Position numbers and translations under genes: made by a program. This document shows positions 44,330 to 56,249 of a stretch of DNA of 64,000 nt, one piece after another (the stretch's first letter is position 1; the number at the start of each line of letters is the position of its first letter). The notes beneath the pieces were generated by a model. That model had not been told where the DNA came from. It worked only from the letters and a program-made list of their open reading frames with translations, and made no database searches. The stretch comes from Muscardinus avellanarius (taxonomy: Eukaryota > Chordata > Mammalia > Rodentia > Gliridae): the NCBI GenBank assembly GCA_963383645.1, contig OY726567.1:63395234-63459233 (forward strand), given 5' to 3'.

Positions 44330-44625
44330 GTTATTTTTCCCAGACATCCCTGGGCGCACGCACAAAAAACGGCCTTCCTCTTTCTGTACGTCAGACGTTC
44401 CAATATGGCGGCCTCCGTTGGGCGCGGCCATCTTGCCTGGCCAACGAGGCGGCGCCGCAGGGTCCTAAGGCCCGCTTCAAGCGGTCCTGCTCTCTGGAGG
44501 GAACGGGTCGCCAGGGACAGTGTCTGGCAAGCTCCACGGCCGCGGGCACGCGCTTCCTGGGGCTCTGGGCAGTGGGAGTGGGGCGCCTTAGGGCGCGGTC
44601 ACTGGTGCAGTGATGGCTCATAGTT
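44330..44625 (+). promoter_or_regulatory. CpG-island promoter without a visible gene body
   Basis: A CpG-rich block holding TTCCAATATGGCGGCCTCCG and GGGCGCGGCCATCTTGCCTG (two opposed YY1-type sites). The same pair in the same order occurs at 56270-56340 in the third gene's promoter, along with a shared TTCTGTACG upstream. No KRAB or finger exon is found between here and 56 kb. It may be a duplicated promoter, an alternative first exon of the third gene, or the remnant of a lost gene. Confidence 0.65.
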
Positions 44626-44636
44626 TAAGATCCCTG

Positions 44637-45053
44637 ATAGCTGGGCGTGGTGGCGCATGCTTGTAATCCCAGCATGGGGTGGGGGGGCTGAGACCATAGG
44701 GTCGCGGTAATTTAATGAGACCCTGTTTCAAAATAAAGAATTAAAAAAAAAAAAAAAAACAGGGCAGGGGGTGTAGCTCGGAGGTCGAATGCCCCTGGGT
44801 TTCATCCCCAGACCTGCAAAACAACAACAACAACAACAACCAAACAAAAAAACCCTGGTGAGCCAGGTGTGGTGGAGCACGTAATTCCAGCTTTGGGAGG
44901 CTGACTGGAAGATCATGTTTTGCAGACAGCCTCAGCTACTTAGTGAGGCCATATTTCAATAATAAAAAGACCCTATTTCAATAATAAAAAGACTAAAAAA
45001 TAGGGCTGAGGGTGTAGCTTGGAGATGCAATGCCCCTAGGTTCCATCTCCAGG

Positions 45054-45092
<39 letters not shown>
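44637..45092 (+). repeat. Two B1-dID SINEs, second ending in (CA)n
   Basis: First copy 44637-44850 (AGCTGGGCGTGGTGGCGCAT, CAACAA tail). Second copy 44860-45055, whose tail became a CA run (45056-45092). Confidence 0.88.
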
Positions 45093-45095
<3 letters not shown>

Positions 45096-46152
45096 CCTTG
45101 GTGATAAGTGCCAAGGACATATTTCAGTGTCTTCCTACTGTTTCCAGGGTTCAGTGATTGTAGCTAGAGGGTTTGTTGGCGAATGCAGTATGTGGCTGAG
45201 TTTGGGGCGCAAACACTGAGGAGGTGTTTTGGGGTCTACTGCACCTGGGTTTCTGGGCTAGGTTTTGGAGTTAGCCCTGGTAGTAGTGGTGTCTGTGACC
45301 CCCATGCGCGTGTGGGCAGCAGCTGTGGGGCCCGGTCGGATGGGCACCGGTGGGTTCAGTGCAACACCTTGTCTGCTGAAAGGCTTGTGCATTTACATTC
45401 CTTCTTTAGATCCAGATTCCTCCACAACCAGATTTTAAATCCTGTCCTTTGGCAACCTACATCACCCCTTTTTCTTTTCCGTGTGTGGGGACTGGGGATT
45501 GAAATCAGGGGCATCCTACCTCTGAGCTACACCCTAGACCTATTTTGTCTATTTTTTATTTTGAAACAGAGTCTCTCTCATATGCTAAGGCTGGCTTCAA
45601 ACTTGCACTCCTCCTGTCTCAGCCTCCCAAGTACTCAACTACAGGCTTACATTACCTCGCCTGGCTCACCCCTTGTTCTTGAACCTTCATAAGTGTACAT
45701 TTTTGGCAGGATCAGTGATAAAGCATATCAAAAGCAGTATGTTTAAGATGTGGTTTTTACCCCCATATCCCACAAATTTAGAGCATTTTCTCTTGGGTAT
45801 TTCTTTTTAGCCTTTTTTTGTTTTGTTTACACAATTAAAACAGCTCTGCTCTGTTAAGTTCTGTTACCCCAAGATAAACCTTGTCAAATTTTGGAATATT
45901 TCAGTTTCAGGATTGTATGTTATGTGCTTAATGTGTCAGTATTAGAAAATTGCTCTGGTATTGATTTCCAATAAAAATGTAAAAGGCAGTTAAGCAGGGA
46001 GAAACACAGCTTTGTCTGTTATACTTTAGAAATCACCCCCCACCCTTTGCCTTGATGTTACCCATAGTAAAAGTGTAGAGGCAATTAAAGCCTTTAACCA
46101 TAAAATGTAGAGAAGCAATTAAAAGCCTTACAATCACAATGACTCTGCCTGG
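45093..46152. other. Unassigned stretch with one SINE
   Basis: A reverse B1-dID is at 45480-45666 (GGGGACTGGGGATTGAAATC). 45150-45400 is moderately GC-rich. 45670-46150 is AT-rich with nothing recognised. Confidence 0.5.
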
Positions 46153-46331
46153 CAATTTTTTTATTTATTTTTTTATTTTTTGTGGTACTGGGGTTTCTGG
46201 AAACCCTTCTACCTCTGGGCTACACTCCCAGACCTATTTTATATTTTTTATTTGGAAACAGGGTCTCTTAAACCAGCAAGACTGGCTTCAAACTAAAGAC
46301 TGGATTACAAGCATGCGTCACCACGCCCGAC
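46153..46331 (-). repeat. B1-dID SINE with internal deletion
   Basis: GGTACTGGGGTTTCTGGAAA tail, shortened middle, head ending GTCACCACGCCCGAC. TCTGGCA/TCTGCCTGGCA-like flanks. Confidence 0.8.
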
Positions 46332-46479
46332 TGTCTGGCACATTTTAAAGCCATAAATGTAGCAAGAGCTTCATGCCTTGCTCTTAGAGATTGCATACAG
46401 CTGCACTGGCTGCAATTAGTGGCTCTGTTTTCCTCGTTTTCTTTATGACCTAACCTTGGTATGTGAAATGAATCTCTCA

Positions 46480-46825
46480 TGTGTTACTTCAAAGCACCCA
46501 TAGTTGGTAGGCAACCAGTACAGCCCAATAAAAGAGAGGGGGAAAAAAGATAATTATTAATTCCTGTACTTAGTAAATACACTGTCTGGAGACAAGAAGG
46601 CACCACTTGTCTATGAAATAAGTTACTAGCCCATTGTCTTGGTAACGACAATGAAAACATGCCAACAAGAAAACTATATTTAAAGGCCAGGATCAGAGAG
46701 GGAAAGAGTTCCATTTTTGGCCTCTCCAGTGCGTCTTCCAGGCACACTACTTTTCTTCTCTTCCCTTTCTATTTCCTACTGACTTTGTAATAAAGATTTG
46801 TTTAAGCTGCAAAAAAGCTATTAGT
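46480..46825 (+). mobile_element. LTR-like element with TATA and poly(A) signal
   Basis: CTATATTTAAAGGCC at about 46674 and GTAATAAAGATTTG at about 46788, followed 20 bases on by an A-rich run, suggest a forward LTR or processed transcript end. Edges are not clear. Confidence 0.4.
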
Positions 46826-47485
46826 TTTAATTTCCCAATTCAACATATCTATTTGAATGGAGGAAAAAAGCCTAAAGTGCTGTTACAACTGTAACGCTTA
46901 ATATGCATAATTCAAATAAATTGCATAAGTGGTACTAGTTTTCTTTTTTATTTTATTTTATTACATAAGCTTTTCATTTTATTTTAACGTTTGAATTGTG
47001 GTGGCATTTTGAATGAATTGACATTAAGTGTATGCATACATTTGGAAAGAGATGAAGTATGTTAAGATATTTGGGAATTGTTTTTAGGAACATTTAATTA
47101 ATTAATTAATTGTTTTTGTGTGGTACTGGGGATGAAGCCCAGGGTCATTCTAACTCCGAGCTATACCACCAGCCTAATTTTTATTCTTTATTTTGAGACA
47201 GGGTCTCGCTGAGTTGCAAAGGACCTCGCTAAGTAGCTGAGCCTGTCTGCAAACTGCGATCCTCCTGTCTCAGCCTCTCAAATGCTGGGATTACAAGTGT
47301 GCGCCACCACGCCCAGCTTTTAAGGAACATTTTATGAGTAAGCATTTAATCGTGGGTTTGTTTTCCTACATTTCATCTCCATTTCAGACTATTCACTTTT
47401 ATTGTAGTTTGTTATTTTCTAACTCCTCTTTTCTAATAATTTTGTGTGTGTGTGTGTGGTACTGGGGGCAAGGCAAACACTTCTT
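46826..47485. other. AT-rich stretch with one SINE
   Basis: A reverse B1-dID is at 47112-47319 (GTGGTACTGGGGATGAAGCC). A GT run is at 47443-47457. Nothing else recognised. Confidence 0.6.
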
Positions 47486-47874
47486 TTTTTGTGTGTGTGT
47501 GTGGTACTGGGGGTGGAACCCAGAGGCTTTCTACCTCTGGGCTATACTCCCAGACCTTTTTTATACTTTATTTGGAAACAGGGTCTCACTAAGTTGCTGA
47601 GAGCCTCGCTAAGTAGCTGAGGCTGGCTTCGAGCCGGTGCGATCCTCCTGTCTCAGCCTCCCAGGCGCGGGGATTACAAGCGTGCGCCACCACGCCCAGC
47701 TCAAGGCAAACACTTCTATGGGAAAAGGAGGTCATCAAAGTCTGCCTTGCAATTCCACCTCATCCAAGGAATCTTGTCTGCTTGGAGACAGTTTTCATTC
47801 AGCATTCACTACGTACCTAGCTGAGCTGGTCCAAGATGGTGACCTCATTGTGTGGTCTAAAATGGCTCCCAGCA
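47466..47874 (-). mobile_element. LTR fragment (family shared with 53.0 and 62.9 kb), split by SINE
   Basis: Reverse LTR ending on the + strand GCTCCCAGCA, with GCTGAGCTGGTCCAAGATGG and GGTGACCTCATTGTGTGG as in 53505-53545. The SINE at 47486-47701 is flanked by the 16-bp duplication CAAGGCAAACACTTCT. Confidence 0.65.
47486..47701 (-). repeat. B1-dID SINE, GGCTTTCTACC tail type
   Basis: GGTACTGGGGGTGGAACCCA and a head ending GCCACCACGCCCAGC, with a clear 16-bp target duplication. Confidence 0.93.
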
Positions 47875-48711
47875 TACAATTCCTCTAATTCATTCTGCAG
47901 CCATATGATTAGAGTTCTATGTAAGAGCCTTTTAATAGCTTTTTTAAATATACCTAATAAGCAAACATCTTGAAATAATAATTTGCCCCTTCTTATATTC
48001 CTAAGTCATCTTTGATTAATTTTTTCAAACTATATCACACTGGGTAATGTTTCTAGACAAATTTCAACTATTTTATTGTAATATGAAAACAGCTGGAGAC
48101 GATATTTTAACAAATGGATCTGGCAGTGTTCCAACCAAACTTTATTTATAAATCAAATGGTCCAGGCCCTGGACATTCTGTCACCGACCCTTCTTTACAT
48201 AGTCCTATGTCTTTTCTGCATGAACTTGAGGTTGGAAAAATAAGAGCCCATGCAATAAATCTGGCCCAGTGCCTGTTTTTGTTAATAAAGTTTTATTGGA
48301 ACCTAGCCATACCAATTTGTTTATTTTTTGGTATGTGACTGTTTGAGGGCTACAACAGTATAGTAGTTTCCACAGAAACTATGGCCTCTTTTAACGTGTA
48401 AATTTTATGCTTAAAAGATTTATTAGTTTTGTGAGGCATACAAATTTTTGCTAGGTTTTAGTTTAATAGGTACTTTTATACTCTTCTCATACTGTATAGA
48501 TCGGAGTATGCTTTCTTGTACACCTTATTCTTAGTTTATTTGCCATTATGGTATATTTCAGCTTTTCATGTCTTAAAACCTTTTAAGATATGATCATTTC
48601 TTCCCCAGTTGATAATACTTTGGACTGAACCTCTTATTAGCTTTGTTCCTTTTTACTCCTTGCTCCTCTGCTTACGTTGGCGGCCCCTTTTCTTTTGTTT
48701 AAAGAATCCTC
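47875..48711. mobile_element. Intergenic DNA with an old hAT-like inverted pair
   Basis: 48117-48175 (TGTTCCAACCAAACTTTATT) and 48258-48400 (TAATAAAGTTTTATTGGAAC, GGGCTACAACAGTATAGTAG) recall a Charlie-like non-autonomous hAT element in opposite orientations. The rest is unassigned. Confidence 0.4.
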
Positions 48712-48925
48712 CCTAGCCAGGTGTGGTGACACATGCCGTAGAACCGTCGTCCTAGTTCTTGGGAGGCTGAGACAGGAAGGATCACAGATTTGAGGCCAGC
48801 CTCAGCAACTTAGCGAGATCCTATTCCAAAATGAAAAATAAAATCAGGCAACTGGTATAGCTCAGAGATAGAATGCCCCTGAATTTAATCTCCAGTACCA
48901 TAAAAAACCCAAACCAAAACAAAAA
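48712..48925 (+). repeat. B1-dID SINE
   Basis: TAGCCAGGTGTGGTGACACA head and AACTGGTATAGCTCAGAGAT tail. Confidence 0.85.
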
Positions 48926-49081
48926 GGAGAATCTTTGCTAGCATTGTCTTTAAAACAGGACTTAGGAAGAATAGTTCTAGTTTGTCTGAAGATATCATTA
49001 TTTCAGTTTGGTTCCTTAAGAATATTTTTGCTGTGTATCCTTTTCAAGCTTATACTTAGAAAATATCAAGAAGTGGACAAT

Positions 49082-49315
<234 letters not shown>

Positions 49316-49583
49316 ATTATAATGAGAAATTTAAAAAGACAGAATTTATTATTTTCTTAGGATGCTATTCTCAAATTACAGTATATACCTTAGGATGTAA
49401 AAAAGACTTTGAAGAAATAGGTGGACATGATGGTTTTAAATTTTAAAAAATGTGTATATTCTGCCATCTGTATGTTTTCTTTCCTAAGACCAATCTTCCT
49501 GAGGATTCTCTTGCTGCTGGGGCAGCATGTTCTGCTGGCTCTCTTTCCCCACATCCTCTTTCATTGACGAGTATTAGTCCTGC
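49316..49583. other. Unassigned flank
   Basis: No recognised gene or repeat. Confidence 0.4.
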
Positions 49584-50342
49584 TGTTACGGTGAAATATG
49601 TTGCGGTGGAAGGGGAGAAATAATTCCCCCAACAAAACCACACAAAGATAAAACATGCAGGTTCTTGTCCTGAGCTAATGGTAAATACACATTGGCCCGG
49701 ACTCTTGCTGAAGATTTAAAGAAGTTTATTAAAAAGATAGAAATACAGAAGACAGTTAAAGCCCCATGCTGTTCAGAAATGGCACAGGGGGGTGATTTGA
49801 GCGAATTCACCAAAAGTCCCTGCATGCTGAGTGTTCTTATCCCCACAAAGTCTGTGGCAGGTCCTTTGATATGTAGATATGCTGCCCTAGCCCAGGTATC
49901 TGCTCCATCTCCATCCCAGATGGATCCACTCCCTCCGAGGGGGGGGGCAGCCCTGTCTTGGGCACAGACCTCCACACCTTTTGTTACACTCCCAAGATGT
50001 GTTAAGTTGCTTATCTGGGATCTGGGATTTCTTCCCATCCTTGAGGAAGTCTCCCTCTCTTCAGAAATGTAAAAAGGCCCTAGGCTCCTTCTATTCTTTT
50101 GCTAATTATCCATGGAGAAATCTGCCTGCCTTCTCCCAACAGCCCCTGGCTTTCTTCACTACAAATGATATAGTTTTAAAATTAGAAATCTTTCCCAATA
50201 CTGGTATATTAATACATTTTGAAACCTTTTCCCAATACTGGTATATATCCCCCCTCTGTCTAGTAACTTCCTGACACCTGTCAGGCCAAAGGTAGATATA
50301 GAAAGTACATTTTGACTTTTACAATTTTACAAACATTTAACA
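49584..50342 (-). mobile_element. LTR of an antisense ERV
   Basis: Ends TGTTAC / TTTAACA form a short inverted repeat. Reverse AATAAA lies at 49725-49730. Beyond the right end CTAATTTCCCATCAATTTCC reads in reverse as a polypurine tract, so 50343 onward is internal. 49680-49780 matches the R-region of the polyadenylated copy ending at 62462. Confidence 0.7.
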
Positions 50343-51660
50343 TGAGCTAATTTCCCATCAATTTCCTCCCATTATTATTACATACATGTACCCATAGCAA
50401 AGGAATAAGGGCGATGACTCATCGAGCTTCTTTGAGCTGAACAGGGGTGACGTAAGGGGGCTCCAGCTTAGGGTACACATGTATGTAATTGGCAGGGGGA
50501 GATCAAACGGGTCCATGTTGTGTGTGTCTATAACCATCCAAAGGGCTTCAATAGATATCCTTGTCAGGCTCTGTCTGTAATTTCATCTGACGTCTGAACA
50601 TTTCAAGCCTATGAGACAACACTCACAATACAGGTTAACCGTGAAAACTTAAAAATAGCACTTAAATGAGAAGTTAAAACCCGTTTTGCTGAATTAAGCT
50701 GAAACACACAAAAGTGGGATGTATTTAGTATATTTTGTTCCATGTGAACCCAGAAATTAGTACTGTGGAGACCTGAAAGGGGATTTGGGGTAATTTGAAT
50801 AAATATTTTAGAAGGTTCCTTATATGATATACCATTAGGGTACTGTTTTTTAATTTTAATACACTTATAGTTGCCAGTATCTAGTATAGTGGCTTGAGGT
50901 AAAATAAAAGAAAAACTGGTGTTAGAAGGCTTTGATTGATCTGTTAAATTTTTAAATCTCGACTGTTGAATTGTATGAGAAAATATTGTTTTTGAATCTT
51001 TTACCTATATTATCAGTCCTATGGGAGAACTATGATTTGCCCAGCACTGTAATATTAAGGAATTTTCTATTGCCACTGTGTCATTGCTGTAGCTAGAGGC
51101 TGTAAGATCCATTAGCAATTGAACATGTAACAATTGGAAAAAGACCAAAAATGAACTGTCTCATTGTTTAATTAATCCAGAAAAATGAATATAAGTAGGA
51201 AAAGTAAAAAAAAAAAAAACCCACAAATTTGAATGCCTGTATAATCCTGGAACTTAATGGTTCTAACTCTGTTGAAGACAAACTTAACCACATAATGTGG
51301 AAACTATGGGCCAAACATTAGTTTAAATAAAATGGCTTCCAGAGGTCTAAAGAGAGGTAGACTTACTAGAAACGTATTTCTTCTTAACTATTAAAACCAT
51401 TTTCTCATACGCAAACAAAACACAAACACTCTGTAACTTGTTTTCAACCCTCTGATTTTTCTATCCTGGTCCTTTCTTTCCCATTTGGGACAATCTTAGG
51501 ATAAAACTTACAACATGCTTTCTTAGTCTCACAAAATTTATTTTCTCTGTATTTACCAAAATATAAAGAAATACATCTATAGACTCTCTACATCTGTCTT
51601 TTGTTGTTACATACAAGAAAACCCCCCCAAAACATACCATTTAATAATGTTATTTAGATA
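50343..51660 (-). mobile_element. Antisense ERV, env-side internal sequence
   Basis: Lies next to the polypurine tract of the LTR, hence env-side. It has many stops. 51475-51610 is shared with 20975-21125. Class not settled. Confidence 0.5.
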
Positions 51661-52323
51661 CCATAAAAAAAACATTTAAAAGACTTAAGTGTTATTTTAA
51701 ACCTTATGAAGTTAAGAGCATTCTAAGGCATTGCATTTTGCATTTCCCCAATTTACAAGCGTGCGCCACCACGCCCGGCTAGTTTTAATGTTATATATAA
51801 TGCTGGAGTGTTCCATGCCCATGTCATTTTTATTATATGATTAACTTGCATTCCTTTGAAGGGTAAGTGTAATTTCAGAATACTTGAAATCCTTAATAAA
51901 ATAAATTTGATTTATAAGTATAACTAAACTAGCTGGATGCAGTGGCACACACCCGTATTCCCAGTACTCAAGATGCTGAGACAGCAGAATTTCAGGTTCA
52001 AGGCTAATGACCAGTAACTTAGTAAGACCTGTTCCAAAATAAAAGATAAAGTAGTTTTGGAGGGTGTGGCACAGACACAGAATGCCCTTGGATTCAATCT
52101 CTAGTACCATATACACATCAAAACAGTATATTTTTATATTCATGACTTATGACCTACGTTAACACCTATGTGACTTACGACCTACGTTCTGACCTATATG
52201 ACTTATGACCTATTCCTCAGGCAGTTGCCTGGATACATGGCCTTCTACCATAGTATCATATGAAAAATCAAAGCACTCAGAAGGGTGTGGGAAAATGTCA
52301 TGAATAGGAATACATAGCTGAGT
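51661..52323. other. AT-rich stretch with SINE pieces
   Basis: 51750-51780 is an isolated reverse SINE head (ACAAGCGTGCGCCACCACGC). 51930-52125 is a forward B1-dID. 52141-52215 repeats GACTTATGACCTACGTT-like phrases three times. Confidence 0.7.
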
Positions 52324-52545
52324 TTTTTTTTTGTGTGTGTGGTACTGGGGGTTGAATCCAGGGTCTTTTGTACCTACAGGCTATACTCCCAGACCTATTT
52401 TATACTTTATTTGGAAACAGGGTAGGGTCTCACTAAGTTGCTGAGAGCCTCACTAAGTAGCGGAGGCTGGCCTCAAACCTGTGCGATCCTCCTGTCTCAG
52501 CCTCCAAAGTGCTGGGATTACAAGCATGCGCCACCACACCCAGCC
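52324..52545 (-). repeat. B1-dID SINE
   Basis: GTGGTACTGGGGGTTGAATC tail with a GGTAGGGTCTC variant. TAGCTGAGTTTT flanks both sides as a target duplication. Confidence 0.92.
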
Positions 52546-52718
52546 CCATAGCTGAGTTTTAAAACAAGTGGTAATAAACAACAACAAAACCCAAATTTAA
52601 ACCACTGAGGATTGATTACATTAGATATATAACTGCAGGGCACTAGCTGCCACAGAAAGCTGCTGCTGTTAGACGTCTCCATGCACAAAATGACTTGGAG
52701 TCAAAATTATAAGTATTA

Positions 52719-52892
52719 GCTGGGCGTGGTGGCGCAGGCTTGTAATCCCAGTGCTTGGGAGGCTGAGACAGGAGGATCGCACAGGTTCAAAGCCAGCCTC
52801 AGCTACTTAGTGAGGCTCGCAGCAACTTAGTGAGACCCTGGTTCCAAATAAAGTATAAAAAATAGGACTGGGAGTATAGTCCGGAGGTAGAA
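52719..52892 (+). repeat. B1-dID SINE, 3'-truncated
   Basis: AGCTGGGCGTGGTGGCGCAG head; stops inside the ID tail at GTCCGGAGGTAGAA. Confidence 0.85.
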
Positions 52893-52989
52893 ACAATTAT
52901 AATTATTATTAGCGAAATGAGGCGACTTGGGCAAAGCCAAAAAAAAAAAAAACCTCTGTCTCTCCTTCAACCAGTGTCCTTTTTTTTTT

Positions 52990-53564
52990 TTTTTTTTAAA
53001 TTAAGGGCTTAAACAAAGAATTTCTAAAATTGATTAAATGGCAGTGCAGTCACAAGTTAAGTTTAGGGTCATGGGCCACTTTTAGGGAGAGGCAATCACA
53101 GGATAGTTTTAGGGAGAGGCAGTCATGAGTTAGGTTTAGGCAGCGGAAAGGCAAACATTTCTGGGAGAATAGCAGGTCATTAAAATACACCTTGCACGCC
53201 GGTCGTGGTGGCACACGCTTGTAATCCCTGCGCTTGGGAGGCGGAGACAGGAGGATCGCGCAGGTTCGAAGCCAGTCTCAGGTATTTAGTGAGGCTCTCA
53301 GCAACTTAGTGAGACCCTGTTTCCAAATAAAATATAAAATAGGTCTGGGAGTATAGCCCAGAGTTAGAAAGCCTCTGGGTTCCACCCCCAGTACCACCAA
53401 AAAATAAAAATAAAAAATAAAGAAATAAAAATAAAATCCACCTTGTTTATTGGTCCCATCTGGTTCATGGAGGTTTATCCCCTTGTGGGCAATTTCCACT
53501 CAGCTACTTTAGCTGAGCTGGTCCAATGGTGACCTCATTGAGTGGGCTAAGATTGCTCCCAACA
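52990..53564 (-). mobile_element. LTR split by a SINE (family shared with 47.5 and 62.9 kb)
   Basis: Right end GCTCCCAACA reads TGTTGGGAGC in reverse, an IAP-like LTR start. The phrase CTAAACTTAACTTGTGAC (reverse) matches 63145-63165. A forward SINE occupies 53193-53434, flanked by AAAATACACCTTG / AAAATCCACCTTG. Confidence 0.65.
53193..53434 (+). repeat. B1-dID SINE
   Basis: GTCGTGGTGGCACACGCTTG head, GTTAGAAAGCCTCTGGGTTC tail, A-rich end with AAATA units. Confidence 0.9.
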
Positions 53565-54253
53565 TATGATAACCTTTAATATCATTGAGATTCTACCCTC
53601 CAACCTCAGAGAAAACCAAAATTGTTTTACATTCACTGAAAATTTTGGCATAGGTTTGTAATTTTTCTTTATAGGTTCATACTCTGCAGATTTCTTTTGC
53701 AGAACGTTTTGATTTTCTATTCAAAAAGTCACCCTTTTACTCATGTATACTGAATTCCTGTATTATTTTTAATTTTGCATGAGATTTTCTATTGTCTATA
53801 TAATTACCTATATGTTATGTGTCATATTTGTACCAATTTGCATTTGCTACATTACAAACGTTAAATGGCTAATAGGACAATCTTGGTGGCTATGGATAAG
53901 GAACCTTACTTAGTACTGCGATAGTGCAGGTTGAGGGATGGATTGCTTGGTCTGAGCTGGCATAATCTGGAAATTATTGACATAGTCTATCATCCTCCAA
54001 GAGGCTGGCCTGAGCATCATCACACAGAACAGCATGTACATATATTTGAATATCTCTTTCCTTCCTAGAACTGGCAGTATATCCAGCCCCACCCAGATCA
54101 GATGTCTCCTCTCTGCCCCATCCTCAAACCCCACTAGGACTCCAAACAATGGTATCTGTCCACACTTAAACAATGGCCTTCCTAAGAACATGTATGCTTG
54201 TGTAAGCCTCGTCCATTCAGTTCTCTGAAGTATTTTCTGTCTTATGGAAACAG
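53565..54253. other. Unassigned stretch
   Basis: AT-rich, then moderate composition at 53930-54250. A 120-residue reverse frame exists but I recognise no domain. The same unassigned unit seems to continue after the LTR at 54797. Confidence 0.4.
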
Positions 54254-54259
54254 GACTTC

Positions 54260-54790
54260 TGTTGGGAACCATTAAAGTTTTCCCCTAAAAGAATATTTCT
54301 GACTCAGCAGACTGTCCTTCACCCAGAGTCAACAAGGTTTGGGATCATGGAAAATTCAAAATAAAAGGTCTGAGAGAAGATCACGTGGTGATGGCACGAG
54401 GGTACTGATTAACCTACCTGTAATGTATGTGCTTTGGATTGGTCTTTATTGTGTTCTGGTGGTGATAGCACGAGGATATTGATTGACCTGAAACTCTATA
54501 AATACCCAGGAGTGGAGAAGCCGAAAAGAAAGAGAGCTGATATTGACCCAGAAGTAGGCGTCGGCCAGTATGTCTGCCAGTAGGTCGGCCCAGTAGAGAA
54601 TACTGACCCAGGAGTAGTCGTCGATCAGTAGAGATATTGACCCAGGAGCAGGGGTCGGCCAGTAGAGATAGTAGGCTGGCGGTCCTCCCACATTAGAATA
54701 AAAATATTCTTTGAATCAAATTCTAAGAGTTGAATTCTTCATCCTCACGCCTCTCTTCAGAACCCGTACTTTTGCCGGTTGGCTCCGGCA
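54260..54790 (+). mobile_element. Solo LTR, class II type
   Basis: Starts TGTTGGGAACC, ends GGCTCCGGCA, with the perfect 6-bp duplication GACTTC on both sides (54254-54259, 54791-54796). TATAAATA lies at 54496 and AATAAA at about 54699. Between them a unit like ATTGACCCAGGAGTAG...GTCGGCCAGTAGAG occurs three times. Six-base duplications are typical of class II ERVs. Confidence 0.9.
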
Positions 54791-54796
54791 GACTTC

Positions 54797-55745
54797 CTGT
54801 AGGTGATGGTCTCCATGGTTCTCCTGATTAATAGTTTGAGGTCATGAACATCTTTCCATTTCCTAAGATTGGCTTGTTCTGGCCTCCAGAAAAACTGCAG
54901 AGTTATCACAGCATGGTTGAGTTTTCTCTTGCAAGGAAGAGGAGAAGGCATTGGTGTGTCCCAGAGACATTTCCATTCCTTTCCACCTTCCTGAGTGGTG
55001 GCTATTGTTGAAAATAGTTACTACCACTGGAAATGCTGTCATCAAATTTTGACCCCAATTTTTTACTCCAATTTTTGACAAAGCCTGGATCCTATTTTCC
55101 TTAGGATCGAGGAGCCAATAGCAAGACTGTACCAATTGAGCAGTGAAAGAGATTTATTCTTAGTCAAGAATATGAGAAGTGAGAGATGGACTAATAAATG
55201 ACTTCTCACTACTTTGTGGGAAGGTTATACTATAGCATAAAAGAAATGAAGGAAGGGGATAAGCTAACCAGGGGGGGAATAATCATGTCCTTTATTATAT
55301 TGAAGATAGTGGTTGTCTGGTCACATTGGCAATCATCTTAAATCGAACTAGTTCCAGCCAACTCAACTGAAGAGGAAACTCTGGCCTTCAGACAAGCAAG
55401 ATTAGGGTCTAGTGGATGCTGTTAGGCCATCCAGACAGTACAAGACCAGGGTTAGGTAACAAAGCCCTGATAGCTGTGTGAAGTGACATGGCTACTTTAC
55501 CTCATAGAGTGCATCCAGTACCAGGCCCTCGCCAGATGGCCTTGTCCTCAGCTGCTAACACCCTTGGCAATGGTGAAGGACAGGCTGCTATGCCAAGCCA
55601 GGCACCACAGGGGTCCTCTGGGCTCTGCCTGTGGCCACTGTGTGTAAGCCTTGGAGCCCAAGGAAGCCAGCGGGCTCCTTCTGCTTGTGGACCCCAGAGA
55701 GGTAGGTCCTAAGGGATCTGTGAGTGAAATGCACATGAATGTCTG
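54797..55745. other. Unassigned stretch
   Basis: No exon or known repeat. Reverse AATAAA-like signals near 55151 and 55190 hint at an old antisense LTR but no ends are visible. Confidence 0.35.
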
Positions 55746-55755
55746 TGTGTGTGTG

Positions 55756-55795
<40 letters not shown>

Positions 55796-55882
55796 GCTGG
55801 GGGATGAATCCAGGGCATTCCATCCCTGAGATATACCCCCAGCCTTTTTTATTTTGAGACAGGGTCTTGCTAAATTGCTGAG
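55746..55882 (-). repeat. (TG)n(TTG)n joined to a SINE piece
   Basis: About 7 TG and 13 TTG units, then a reverse ID tail (GCTGGGGGATGAATCCAGGG) and start of a B1. Translated poly-Gln/Asn/Thr frames here are artefacts. Confidence 0.9.
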
Positions 55883-56084
55883 GTGTTGTAATTGTTCTGG
55901 GCTTTGGACCAGGAGAGCTTGGCATGATTTAATTCTCTCAAGACAAAATTTTTGAAGTGAGAAGGCAAGAGAGCCAACCTCTTCAAACAACCTCCCTTTT
56001 ACTGCCAAAGGTATACAGAGTTTAAGTTGTTTTTCTTCGAAAGAGGAGTTTCATACTGCTTTTAGTAAAGCTTTTTTTATTTTT

Positions 56085-56212
56085 TATTTTGAGGGTCTGG
56101 GGATGGAACCCAGGGACATTCTCCCTCTGAGCTACAAGTAGCTGAGGCTGGCTTTGCATCTGTGCGATCCTCCTAAATACTGGAATTTCAAGGGAGCCTC
56201 ACCACGCCCGCG
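56085..56212 (-). repeat. B1-dID SINE with deletion
   Basis: GAGGGTCTGGGGATGGAACC, GAGGCTGGCTTTGCATCTGT, head ending CTCACCACGCCCG. Confidence 0.75.
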
Positions 56213-56249
56213 CTTGGCTTCTCATCTTCCCAGCTGCTCCTGGCCTTAC

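Noticed and set aside
44003..44623. 206-residue frame through the 44.4-kb island
   Set aside because: No recognisable domain and a CpG-island composition; better read as promoter sequence.
55548..55925. Poly-Gln, poly-Asn and poly-Thr proteins
   Set aside because: Three reading frames of a TTG repeat attached to a SINE fragment.
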